Source of the DNA: a virus
DNA: 58,409 nt
IMG/VR virus record: IMGVR_UViG_3300029319_000050
Span: 1 to 58,409 of that record
Strand: one strand, 5' to 3'
The position numbers and the translations under genes are program-made. How positions within the stretch are numbered: the first letter of the stretch is position 1; each line of letters begins with the position of its first letter. Of the stretch, positions 46,425-54,363 are shown one piece after another. The notes below the pieces were generated by a model. The model saw nothing but the letters and a program-made list of their open reading frames with translations. It was not told the origin of the DNA and did no database searches.

Positions 46425-46717
46425 CTTCTACGTGCCTGTCTTAGTCTTGAATTAGGGTTTTTTGCTGCTTTTGGAAATTTTTTCATTTGTCCTGCACTTC
46501 TTGCACAAAATGATTTTCTTCTTTTTGCTGCTTTACTGCCTTTTTTAACTTTACCTGTAACTGCAGTTTTGAGCTTAGATCCTGGATTTGCCCTTCTATA
46601 AGCCCTAACTCCAGCAGCAGTCATCCCTGCTCCTTTTTTAGTAGGTCTATAGTTAGCTTTTTTACCTTTTGTAGTTCGAGGGATAGACTTAGTCTTCCTT
46701 CGTTTTTTAACTGCCAT
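46412..46717 (-). CDS. Lys/Arg-rich late protein (DUF6321-like) (101 aa)
   Basis: This 101-residue protein is about 40% Lys and Arg. It contains MTAAGVRAYRRANPGSKLKT, GSKAAKRRKSFCARSAGQMK and a terminal RRWKC, resembling the DUF6321 type seen in marine phages and giant viruses (recalled, not searched). It may be a nucleic-acid-binding virion component. A good AGGAG site precedes it. Confidence 0.7.
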   Translation of the reverse strand: MAVKKRRKTKSIPRTTKGKKANYRPTKKGAGMTAAGVRAYRRANPGSKLKTAVTGKVKKGSKAAKRRKSFCARSAGQMKKFPKAAKNPNSRLRQARRRWKC

Positions 46718-46732
46718 AAGCTCCTTGCATAT

Positions 46733-46831
46733 TTATAATGTTAAATCTAATAAATTAGATGCAGGCAGTAATGACAACCCCTGTAATTCTATATCATAGC
46801 TATTATTACTAATAATATAAAGTTTTTTAAG
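46733..46831 (-). other. Open +1 frame continuing the 103-aa protein
   Basis: The 109-base gap after the 103-aa gene contains no separate gene with a good start. In the +1 frame, however, 32 codons without a stop directly follow CCT TAA AAA (starting CTT AAA AAA). They would add LKKLYIISNNSYDIELQGLS and ten more residues, ending at 46733. A +1 shift at the stop, an assembly error in the A6 run, or chance could explain this. Confidence 0.3.
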
Positions 46832-47138
46832 GGGTAGAAACAGTAACTGAACCAACTGCTGAAGTAGCGGTTCCTACTACACATTTAGCTGTAAACGGTG
46901 TTGAAAGGTCTACAAACTCGAATCCATCCCATAGTTGCAATGCATTTGTAGAGGTATTAAATATTACTGTACCTATATTAAAACTTTGTTTATCTCTATC
47001 AGTCGTATTAACTTGATAAGTATTTAATAAATCTGCTTGCCCTAAATTAAGTTCAAGTATTCTAATTAATCTATTAAAAAGTTCTGGTGTAACCTCATTA
47101 TCTGCCAGAGGTAAGTTAGTTGGCAATAATTTAGCCAT
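46827..47138 (-). CDS. Late structural protein (103 aa)
   Basis: This 103-residue protein has a helical N-terminus (NEVTPELFNRLIRILELNLG) and a beta-rich C-terminus with GTVIFNTSTNALQLWDGFEF, a motif common in short fibre or tail-tip proteins (an add-on display domain). It ends at CCT TAA, where the next frame stays open. It is read after the 109-aa gene. Probably a virion component; the exact role is unknown. Confidence 0.55.
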   Translation of the reverse strand: MAKLLPTNLPLADNEVTPELFNRLIRILELNLGQADLLNTYQVNTTDRDKQSFNIGTVIFNTSTNALQLWDGFEFVDLSTPFTAKCVVGTATSAVGSVTVSTP

Positions 47139-47460
47139 CTTTAATTATTTTATTTCTTATTAATCGCTGTTGTAGTCCTGCTTCTTCAACATCTTCATAC
47201 CCAACTATTTTGCCCTTTTTTATTAAATTAGAAAAATACTTTGGTGGGTTTTCTATTTTTCCTATATCTTTATTATAAGTCGGTAATATATAAGTTTTTC
47301 CATCTACACCAAAAGTACCTAACTGCATAGAGGTAGTGGTTTTAAGTTCACCGTCTACAAGAACAGGTTCTGGGTATACTGTAAAGTTTTTAAGATGATA
47401 ATCGTTTAAAAAATTATAATTTTTTACAAAACGAGAGTCATTACGTGTTTCAACAGCCAT
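47131..47460 (-). CDS. Late protein, unknown (109 aa)
   Basis: This 109-residue protein overlaps the start of its neighbour and follows the tail hub gene by a one-base stop/start overlap. Segments: FVKNYNFLNDYHLKNFTVYP, then LGTFGVDGKTYILPTYNKDI and a basic C-terminus. It may be a tail component working with the hub. No family is recognised. Confidence 0.55.
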   Translation of the reverse strand: MAVETRNDSRFVKNYNFLNDYHLKNFTVYPEPVLVDGELKTTTSMQLGTFGVDGKTYILPTYNKDIGKIENPPKYFSNLIKKGKIVGYEDVEEAGLQQRLIRNKIIKDG

Positions 47461-49313
47461 TATCTTCTACCGTCTTGTCGTACGTCTACTCTGGTTGCTC
47501 CTAATCTCCAACCTGTACCTGTATTAGCAGGTGCATTATCATCATCGGATTCTACTCTAAATACAAACTGTCTACCTCTAGCTCTTATATGTTTTTGAGT
47601 TGTAGTTGAAGTAATTTCACTAGTATTAGCAGTAGATAAGTCTTCATTAGGAAAATTTCTAACTTTTGTAACCATGTTTAGTTGACCACCACCAGAATTA
47701 GATAAAAATTTAACATCAGGTATTAATCTATTTATAAACGAAAACGTATCTCCCTCACCTATATCTATATCAGAACTTTCTATAAATACATTAGTCATCG
47801 GTGATCCGTCATCATCGAAACCTGTTTCATGTTGAAATATATAATTACTAGATGCTGCTTGTGGGAAGGGTTGTACTCCCTCATCTAACCAAGCAGTCCT
47901 CGATAATTGACCATATACCCAAGTATTTTCTTCATAATTATAAATAACATAACGGTCTATTTCTGTTGAAGAACCTGACGGATAAAACCAACCTACTTCA
48001 TTTTTATTATTAATAGTAAAACTAATAATTTTATACGCTTGTGCTCTATTTAAATCGCTAAATACATAATTTTGTACCGTACATCTAACTTTTTGTACTG
48101 AGCCTGTATAAGCATAAAAATTTTCATAACCCATCCAAAATACAGCTTTAGGTGTAGTAATAGCACCTTTAGGTGAAATTAAACCAGAATTTTCATTAAT
48201 TAAATTTACACCAAACGTAAATGGTGGTCCAATAAATTGCATAGAATATAATGAAGTATCAGTCCAAATTAATATTTCTTGCCTAGCTTTTACTGCACCT
48301 ATAATTAAAGAACCTGAAGATAAACGTAAACTTCCAGCAGTATTAGTATTCAAAGGTTGAAACACAGCAGGATTTTCTTGATCACTAAACGTTATTAACA
48401 TAGGGTCAATTGAACCTGTTCTAGCACTTTCATCTGCATTTAATGGATCAGATCCTAATACAATTAAATGTCTATCAGTTTCTGAAGTTAAAACTTGTAA
48501 TCCTACTGTAGGTGCTAAATTAGCTCCTGATAATGATGATAAAGCTACAGCTCTAGTAGTTAATCCATTTGTTTGATCCCAATAAAATATACCACCACCT
48601 CTAGGATTTATTACTAAATCTTCACCAAAATTATCATGTGTCCATAATCTTAGTTGATTTGAAGCGGATATAGGAGAAGTGGACCCCCAACCACCTGCAC
48701 CCCAAGTATCAACACCCCAACCTGAGGAAGCAACAAAATTATCTAATCCTGTATTTATTTGATAAGCTCCTACAACTGAACTACCACCATTACCGCTATC
48801 TGATGCATTAGCTGTAGCTGTAGCAGTAAACGTATATGAATTAGCATTAACAATAGAAGCTATTTGATATTCTTGATTTAAAACACTTGCAGTTATATTC
48901 CCCCCTAAAGAAGTAGCACCACTAAAAGTTACGAAATCATTTACAACTGCACCGTGTGCTGTATCAGTCGCTGTTATAGTAGCTGAACCATTCGTAGCAG
49001 AAAAAGTTACATCTCCTGCAGCAGTAGTGCTTCTAATCGGAGTAATATCATTATAGGATGAGCCCTCTAAAATATAATATTTTAAGTTAGTACCAACACC
49101 TAATAGTTTCGTACTAGCTAAAGTTACCCAACTATGTAATGCTCTGCACGTTCCTAAAAAGGTAGTGCTAATTAATTTAGCCCAACCACCAAATTTTTCA
49201 GGTCTACCTTTTCTAAAACGTACTAAATTAACATCAAACCAACCACCTTCATTATCATAGTCAGTTCCTTCTCTGTTAACTCCTGGACGGAAAACAAGTT
49301 TTTGTAATGCCAT
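47460..49313 (-). CDS. Tail hub / packaged-DNA stabilisation protein, P22 gp10-like
   Basis: This 617-residue beta-rich protein begins MALQKLVFRPGVNREGTDYD, then NEGGWFDVNLVRFRKGRPEK and FGGWAKL, hallmarks of the Phage_stabilise (P22 gp10) type. A beta-propeller-like middle with repeated Trp/Gly/Asp segments (WGVDTWGAGGWGSTSPI) follows. gp10 plugs the portal vestibule after packaging and anchors tail fibres in short-tailed phages. The length is larger than P22 gp10 (about 470), with an insert at about 100-180 (FSATNGSATITATDTAHG). It lies just before internal-protein genes. Confidence 0.78.
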   Translation of the reverse strand: MALQKLVFRPGVNREGTDYDNEGGWFDVNLVRFRKGRPEKFGGWAKLISTTFLGTCRALHSWVTLASTKLLGVGTNLKYYILEGSSYNDITPIRSTTAAGDVTFSATNGSATITATDTAHGAVVNDFVTFSGATSLGGNITASVLNQEYQIASIVNANSYTFTATATANASDSGNGGSSVVGAYQINTGLDNFVASSGWGVDTWGAGGWGSTSPISASNQLRLWTHDNFGEDLVINPRGGGIFYWDQTNGLTTRAVALSSLSGANLAPTVGLQVLTSETDRHLIVLGSDPLNADESARTGSIDPMLITFSDQENPAVFQPLNTNTAGSLRLSSGSLIIGAVKARQEILIWTDTSLYSMQFIGPPFTFGVNLINENSGLISPKGAITTPKAVFWMGYENFYAYTGSVQKVRCTVQNYVFSDLNRAQAYKIISFTINNKNEVGWFYPSGSSTEIDRYVIYNYEENTWVYGQLSRTAWLDEGVQPFPQAASSNYIFQHETGFDDDGSPMTNVFIESSDIDIGEGDTFSFINRLIPDVKFLSNSGGGQLNMVTKVRNFPNEDLSTANTSEITSTTTQKHIRARGRQFVFRVESDDDNAPANTGTGWRLGATRVDVRQDGRR

Positions 49314-49757
49314 TTATATATGTTCCCATGTTTTACCCTCAAATAGTAGTGCTTCAGCCTCTCTACGTCTTACTAAACCTTCTAAAACATCACCATTTGC
49401 TTTATTCCATCTTTTTATTTGTGCTGGTACATCTTCGTATTCTCCAGCATTCAAAACTTTTAATAACGTACTATTCGCTAAGTTTGTTGGTCCTAAATTA
49501 AAAGTCCAAGATGTTAGTGCATCAAATTGATTTTGTGATAATGGCATAGTAACTAATTCTTCTACGTGTTCACCGTATTCTTGTAATTCATCTTCTAACA
49601 TCATATCCGCTTTTTCTTGTGACCAAGTATCACCTTTTGCTACACCTCTAGTTGAACCATAACCAATAGTCCAAACCCCTGCTGCACATTGATAGGCTTC
49701 TAACTTACACCCTTCAAACTTTTTAACTAAAGCTACACCCTCGTCTGATATATGCAT
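49314..49757 (-). CDS. Endolysin, GH24 lysozyme
   Basis: This 147-residue muramidase breaks host peptidoglycan at lysis. The GH24 triad is seen as Glu15 in KFEGCKLEAY, Cys24 in QCAAGVWTIGYG and Thr30 (E-8aa-C-5aa-T spacing, as in some lambdoid endolysins). Downstream LSQNQFDALTSWTFNLG and GLVRRREAEALLF are also family signatures. There is no export signal (residues 1-12 MHISDEGVALVK), so release probably needs the holin-like proteins. The start is the ATG at 49757 right after the nuclease stop; the longer frame lies inside that gene. Confidence 0.9.
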   Translation of the reverse strand: MHISDEGVALVKKFEGCKLEAYQCAAGVWTIGYGSTRGVAKGDTWSQEKADMMLEDELQEYGEHVEELVTMPLSQNQFDALTSWTFNLGPTNLANSTLLKVLNAGEYEDVPAQIKRWNKANGDVLEGLVRRREAEALLFEGKTWEHI

Positions 49758-49758
49758 A

Positions 49759-50133
49759 TTAATAATCCCCCCAGATTTTTGTTTTCTTTCCACCGTGATA
49801 TTCGACTGCGTGACCTTCTTGAATAAGTATTTTACAAATGTCTTGACCATCTTCTGTATATGGTATAGCTAATATTCTGCCATACTTGCCTTTTCCTAAA
49901 GACTTTATTTTAAAATTATTTACGCAAAGTTCTTCTAATCTTTTCTTTGCAGCCAAACCTAACTTCTTTTCAGCTAAATCACGAGTCCTTGACTCAGGTG
50001 TATCTATTCCTGCCAACCTGCAGCGTTGTTTATGCAGTTTTACATCAAAACCCAAGTCAAGGGTTACATCAACTGTATCACCATCAACTACACGATCTAG
50101 TATAGCATTATACACAAATGGCTCTACAGACAT
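49759..50133 (-). CDS. Staphylococcal nuclease-like (SNase) protein
   Basis: This 124-residue protein shows an OB-fold SNase core: RVVDGDTVDVTLDLGFD with the calcium Asp, CRLAGIDTPESRT with Arg39, Asp44 and Glu47, and GKYGRILAIPY with Arg86. Spacing equals that of the S. aureus enzyme (Arg35, Asp40, Glu43, Arg87). Such enzymes cut single- and double-stranded DNA and RNA. It has no signal peptide. It lies between holin-like and lysozyme genes, so it may be released or act at lysis, for example on host nucleic acid or viscous debris. It is shorter than usual at the C-terminus. Confidence 0.85.
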   Translation of the reverse strand: MSVEPFVYNAILDRVVDGDTVDVTLDLGFDVKLHKQRCRLAGIDTPESRTRDLAEKKLGLAAKKRLEELCVNNFKIKSLGKGKYGRILAIPYTEDGQDICKILIQEGHAVEYHGGKKTKIWGDY

Positions 50134-50135
50134 AT

Positions 50136-50615
50136 TTATTCTTCTTTTTGTGAATTAGAAGCACCAAAATAAAATGATATAACAGCACTAGCTAACCCAC
50201 CTAAATAACCAAGCACTAAATTTATCAATGCTTCACTATTTTGTTCTGGTGGTTGTAAAGTGACTAAAAATATGTACCCTAAAAAACCACCTAAAACAGC
50301 TAAACCCATAATCCTAGCTGTCCAATCTTTACTAAATCTACCTCTAGCGTCTTGTTTATCTTCAGTTTCTAATTTGAAAACATCAACATCAAGCTCTTTC
50401 ATCCTTAACTCAAAATCTTTTTCAGCCTTTTTTAATTGTAGAAGTTGCTCAGGAGTTGCTTGTTGTATCGCAGCATCTATAGATTTAGGATCAGATTTAC
50501 ACCCTAAAGTTTCACATAAAACTTTAGTAGCCATACCACCTAAAGGTCCACCTAATGCAGAACCTAAACTAGGTGCTATGCTACCAACGACGTTCTTTAA
50601 AACACCTTTTAACAT
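50136..50615 (-). CDS. Holin-like protein (3-TM, GTA-holin type)
   Basis: This 159-residue protein has a Gly-rich hydrophobic N-terminus (IAPSLGSALGGPLGGMAT), a charged helical middle (about 40-100) and two strong membrane helices, IMGLAVLGGFLGYIFLVTL and LINLVLGYLGGLASAVISFYF. Length and layout match the 3-TM holin type found in phages and gene transfer agents (PF11351 in memory). It would form the pore or membrane lesion that releases lysozyme. Confidence 0.7.
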   Translation of the reverse strand: MLKGVLKNVVGSIAPSLGSALGGPLGGMATKVLCETLGCKSDPKSIDAAIQQATPEQLLQLKKAEKDFELRMKELDVDVFKLETEDKQDARGRFSKDWTARIMGLAVLGGFLGYIFLVTLQPPEQNSEALINLVLGYLGGLASAVISFYFGASNSQKEE

Positions 50616-50648
50616 AAATAATATTGTATACCATTTATTTAGTTTATT

Positions 50649-50999
50649 TTAATCTTTCCTTTGATCATCACGATCAGCTTTTGCTATTTTATTACTGTCT
50701 ATTAAATTAGGAACACCTAATATTGTTTTTATTAAAGTATCTTGTCTTATAATTTCATTATCTAAACTTCGCACCCTATCTATTAATGCCACTAAAATTC
50801 CGTGTTGTGAATCAAGTTTTGTACCTAATCGTTCTTCCATATTAGCTATAAGCTCAGCTTGTTTATCGTCTAAAGTATCAAGTTTAGTTTCCATACCGTC
50901 GATAATTCTGTTTATGAGTTTCCAGATAAAAAGACCCAAGCCGCCTGCTGCAGCTATGGGAAATCCAACCTCATTGATGAGTTGGACGAAAGTGTCCAT
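50649..50999 (-). CDS. Membrane-anchored coiled-coil protein of the lysis cassette (116 aa)
   Basis: One N-terminal membrane helix (FPIAAAGGLGLFIWKLINRII, about 13-33) is followed by a long coiled coil (MEERLGTKLDSQHGILVALI...). It lies between the XhlA-like gene and the holin-like gene, with a 1-base gap upstream. It may be an anti-holin, pinholin partner or spanin-like part; no lipobox is seen. The function is unproven. Confidence 0.55.
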   Translation of the reverse strand: MDTFVQLINEVGFPIAAAGGLGLFIWKLINRIIDGMETKLDTLDDKQAELIANMEERLGTKLDSQHGILVALIDRVRSLDNEIIRQDTLIKTILGVPNLIDSNKIAKADRDDQRKD

Positions 51000-51185
51000 T
51001 TATAAAATGAACTTATCAATACCTAAAGAAGCTGCAAAAGCAATATATAAACCTAAAATCATCTTTTCAAGTTTTTCAAACTTTTTGCTGCCTTCATCTA
51101 ATCTTTTTTCGATATTACTATATCTCAATGCACATTCTTTTTCGTGCGATTCGATTTTAAGCATAGCCTCTTTTACGTTTGCCAT
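51000..51185 (-). CDS. XhlA-like small membrane protein (61 aa)
   Basis: A helical, charged first 40 residues (KIESHEKECALRYSNIEKRL) end in a membrane helix (MILGLYIAFAASLGIDKFIL). The pattern matches haemolysin XhlA-like proteins (PF10779 in memory), which act with holins in lysis. It overlaps the stop of the 35-aa gene and abuts the next gene. Confidence 0.6.
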   Translation of the reverse strand: MANVKEAMLKIESHEKECALRYSNIEKRLDEGSKKFEKLEKMILGLYIAFAASLGIDKFIL

Positions 51186-51292
51186 TATTCTTTAAATAAA
51201 GATTTTAATTTATTCCACCATTGTGGTTTTCTTTTATAAATAACAGCTAAAACAATAACTGATATTACTACTAATGAGATAAATGTTTCCAT
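51185..51292 (-). CDS. 35-aa membrane microprotein of the lysis cassette
   Basis: An ATG at 51292 with GGAG about seven bases upstream opens 35 codons, METFISLVVISVIVLAVIY then KRKPQWWNKLKSLFKE. This is one hydrophobic helix of about 17 residues and a basic, Trp-rich tail, typical of a small holin or lysis regulator. It fills the gap between the fibre-associated gene and the XhlA-like gene. Confidence 0.6.
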   Translation of the reverse strand: METFISLVVISVIVLAVIYKRKPQWWNKLKSLFKE

Positions 51293-51301
51293 ATTTACTC
51301 C

Positions 51302-51841
51302 TTATGAACTTGGTGGGGTTGGAAAATCACCTAATGGTCTTACTGGTGGAGTAGCATCGTTATAAACATAAAGTGCTGCTAGTGCGTCTACATCACTTAC
51401 AGCATCTATTTTATCTTTCATGCTAGAAGCTGTACTTCTTACATCTACTCTAAAATCTAACCAATCAGACGGTATGGCTTTTGAGCTTTCTGCATTCCTA
51501 ACCACCATCCAATCACTAGGTTGTAATAAAGAATATGCTTGATCGTCAATAATTTTTTTGTGATTAGTTTTTAAGGTATCTAAATCTAAAGCAGTTGCAG
51601 TACCCCAAGAAGCAGTAACCGTATTATTGGCAAAAGTTAAAGTTTCGTCAGTATTTATATAATATTCTTTATCTTTAAAATTTGTACGGTCATATACAAC
51701 TTCGTAAAGACCTACAGCTTCTAATTCAGAACTTGACCATACTTCAAATATATTTTTAGGGTACTTAATATCCCCTATTTGTATAGCTTTCGGTTGATTG
51801 TAAGTAGCAGTTATACTGCCTGATTCTACTAATGCCCACAT
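51302..51841 (-). CDS. Tail fibre-associated or assembly-type protein (179 aa)
   Basis: This 179-residue protein begins MWALVESGSITATYNQPKAI and contains SDWMVVRNAESSKAIPSDW, then DFRVDVRS, a pattern found at the C-terminal end of small tail-fibre assembly or tail-tip proteins (W-x-VR-x2-E ... IPxDW). It ends in a Pro-rich tail. It lies between fibre genes and the lysis cassette. Confidence 0.6.
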   Translation of the reverse strand: MWALVESGSITATYNQPKAIQIGDIKYPKNIFEVWSSSELEAVGLYEVVYDRTNFKDKEYYINTDETLTFANNTVTASWGTATALDLDTLKTNHKKIIDDQAYSLLQPSDWMVVRNAESSKAIPSDWLDFRVDVRSTASSMKDKIDAVSDVDALAALYVYNDATPPVRPLGDFPTPPSS

Positions 51842-51870
51842 AATTTTTATTCTACCTCAATAATTTTATT

Positions 51871-52926
51871 TTACCTAGCGGTTACTGGATTGCCTTTAGA
51901 TGTTACGAATGGATTTTCTGCAAATGCCATATAAATATATTTTTCACCACTACTATTTATAATTACATTAAGATGTCTTACTTTAAATCCATTACTTACT
52001 AAATCTACTAAATTTGGTAATGCATTATTGGCACTTGTACTATCAGGAAAAAGTCTTTTACTAGCAACATTATGAGGGTCTCTTTTATTATCTATTATTA
52101 CCCAATTCCTATCGTTCGGAACTCTTTTAAATAAAAGAAAAGCAGGTTTAAAACCTGTATAAATAAATGGTCCATCATTTGCTCCATTACCTGTATAGCT
52201 TCCAATCTTACTGTAGCCTTGTTTAGACGCAAAACAGTAGGCTACAACTTCATTTCCACTATCACCAGTTCTTGAAATACCGCCTACACTAAATACAGAA
52301 GAAGTTGGAGCGGTGCTATTCATGCCATCCGCAGAAGTAGCTTCTGCATCACTTGAATTAAGTTCTAAATATTTAGTTGTATAGTTGCTTAAATATTTAC
52401 TAGCAACATACCAATCAATCGTATCTACTGTATTTTTAAATATAATTATTTCAGGCTGAACCCCCAATCCATGTCCGATAGTGTTATTGTTTGTGCTTGG
52501 ATTTGAATAAGTAACAATACTAAATCCTGCTGTAGTATTTGCTTGTACTGTAGAAGTTAATGAGCCATCGGTATTAGAACTTGTTGTACCACCATTTGCT
52601 TTCCATTGCCAAGCCACAAATGTATCACCACTATTATTTGTAGAGCCAGCATCACCAAGAGTAAAACCATCTGTATCAAAAGATTTTAGTCTTGCTGTAG
52701 TTGTGCTTTCTGCATTGGTTAAATTAGAATGCAACCATTTTGTAACACCTCTAGTTGAATCAGCTAATTGATGGTCTTCAGATGAGCTTGTTCTCTTAAT
52801 CCAAATCCAATCAGGTTGTAAATCTGAATTACCATCATTGGTAATAGCAGTATTATCAGTACCATTTCCAGTATAAGTTGCTATCTGAAAATATACTGAG
52901 GGATCGTCTATACTTGTATAAGCCAT
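51871..52926 (-). CDS. Tail fibre protein (DUF7483-like repeats)
   Basis: This 351-residue beta-rich protein has two copies of a YTGNG unit (residues ~18 and ~242), each followed by LQPDWIWIKRTSSSEDHQL- or FKPAFLLFKRVPNDRNWVII-type strands, a pattern seen in marine phage fibres (I recall DUF7483). It overlaps the next gene's stop by one base. It probably contacts the host surface. Confidence 0.65.
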   Translation of the reverse strand: MAYTSIDDPSVYFQIATYTGNGTDNTAITNDGNSDLQPDWIWIKRTSSSEDHQLADSTRGVTKWLHSNLTNAESTTTARLKSFDTDGFTLGDAGSTNNSGDTFVAWQWKANGGTTSSNTDGSLTSTVQANTTAGFSIVTYSNPSTNNNTIGHGLGVQPEIIIFKNTVDTIDWYVASKYLSNYTTKYLELNSSDAEATSADGMNSTAPTSSVFSVGGISRTGDSGNEVVAYCFASKQGYSKIGSYTGNGANDGPFIYTGFKPAFLLFKRVPNDRNWVIIDNKRDPHNVASKRLFPDSTSANNALPNLVDLVSNGFKVRHLNVIINSSGEKYIYMAFAENPFVTSKGNPVTAR

Positions 52927-54362
52927 TATCCGTACTCCGCTATATTTTTAGTACACAGGGCATAGTATCCTGATGGAGGTGCATATTCAAAGTTACCATA
53001 ACCATTCTCATCAGTTGCTGCACTTGATATAGTAGAAGTTGTATAACCACCTAAATTATATTGGTCATCACTATCTTCATATTGCACAACCATAGGAAAA
53101 ATAAATTCATCTTGCATATTTGTTGGTAAGTCTACTGGTTGGCTTAAAGTTCCGCTTAATGCACTACCATTTTTATAAATTGTAAATGTTTTTGTTGAAG
53201 AATCTAAATCTAATGCTATACCAATTACATCATTTGTTGATAGACTTCCCCAACCTGTAGATTCATTAGATACTTGAGAACCATTTTGCCAATAATAATA
53301 ATCAATACTTGCTGCACTGCCTACTATAAAACTTGTGTTATACATTAATTGTGCATCTTGTGTTTCACTATTTTCTGCTGGGGTAGTTGATGCTCCATAA
53401 TAACCTGTATCTGTTGAATCAGCTATTTTAACCTCATAGTACCATTTACCGTTTTTTACTCCTTGAGTTCCAAAAGCTCTATTCCAAGTACCACCACCTC
53501 CAGTAACTTTAGTTGCTCCTTCAGTAATTGTAGGTGCGTTATTGTCACCCATTAATTCATTAAAAGTGCAAAAATTATTAGTAGGCACATCAGTCGCTTG
53601 GTCTGCGGATGTTATATTGTTTAAGGTAAAGTCGTTATTATTACTACTTGAATCATTACCCAAATCCGATGAATCACTAAAGTCTAAAAAGAAACCATTA
53701 CTATCAGGTATTGATAATGCACTTATATCTTTAGGTATCCAAATTCCATTTGTATCATATTCACCGAAGTCTGTTACATCAGGGGGTGTTCCGCCTGAAC
53801 CCCAAGCCTGTGCAATATATCCATTAAAGCCATTGTTAGCTATAACTCCGCCTTCTTGTTGTTGACCTATGGTTTGTGCGTTTGTTCTATTAAAGCCCAT
53901 AGCTGTACCTGAGCCTGGATTATTAACAGTATCATAATCAGTATGTGCAATCATTTGCCCATTCACCCAAACTCTTATTCTGTCATTAGATGTGCCTTGA
54001 GTAGTATCAAATTTAAAAAATAAATGATACCAAGCAGACGTATCTCTAAAACTTTGAGTACTTAATCTCCATACTATTGAGTTCCCATAAATACCTAATT
54101 TATCATTACTATCAAATAAAATTCTTAAATTAGTTGTATTTGCAGTCCCATTACCAAACTCTGCCAATCTTGTAGCACCTGATCCATTATTTAATTCAGT
54201 TCTTTTAATCCATATACTAAAAGCCATTCTTTCATAATCAGTTTGACTTGATGGGGTGAAGTGTAGATATTCAGTATTATCCTCTTCTAATTTCAAAGAG
54301 TTATCAATATCAAAACCAGTTGATACGCTTCCTCGATTAGCTGTCCTTTGGAGAGTTTCCAT
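52926..54362 (-). CDS. Tail fibre / adsorption protein with LamG-like and SPRY-like domains
   Basis: This 478-residue protein has two concanavalin-like parts. At about 35-200 is a LamG-type domain (AFSIWIKRTELNNGSGATRL; AWYHLFFKFDTTQGTSNDRI). At about 290-420 is a SPRY-type domain (VKNGKWYYEVKIADSTDTGY; DVIGIALDLDSSTKTFTIYK). Both folds bind carbohydrate or protein surfaces, so this is a strong candidate receptor-binding protein. It lies in the fibre gene cluster. Confidence 0.75.
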   Translation of the reverse strand: METLQRTANRGSVSTGFDIDNSLKLEEDNTEYLHFTPSSQTDYERMAFSIWIKRTELNNGSGATRLAEFGNGTANTTNLRILFDSNDKLGIYGNSIVWRLSTQSFRDTSAWYHLFFKFDTTQGTSNDRIRVWVNGQMIAHTDYDTVNNPGSGTAMGFNRTNAQTIGQQQEGGVIANNGFNGYIAQAWGSGGTPPDVTDFGEYDTNGIWIPKDISALSIPDSNGFFLDFSDSSDLGNDSSSNNNDFTLNNITSADQATDVPTNNFCTFNELMGDNNAPTITEGATKVTGGGGTWNRAFGTQGVKNGKWYYEVKIADSTDTGYYGASTTPAENSETQDAQLMYNTSFIVGSAASIDYYYWQNGSQVSNESTGWGSLSTNDVIGIALDLDSSTKTFTIYKNGSALSGTLSQPVDLPTNMQDEFIFPMVVQYEDSDDQYNLGGYTTSTISSAATDENGYGNFEYAPPSGYYALCTKNIAEYG

Positions 54363-54363
54363 A

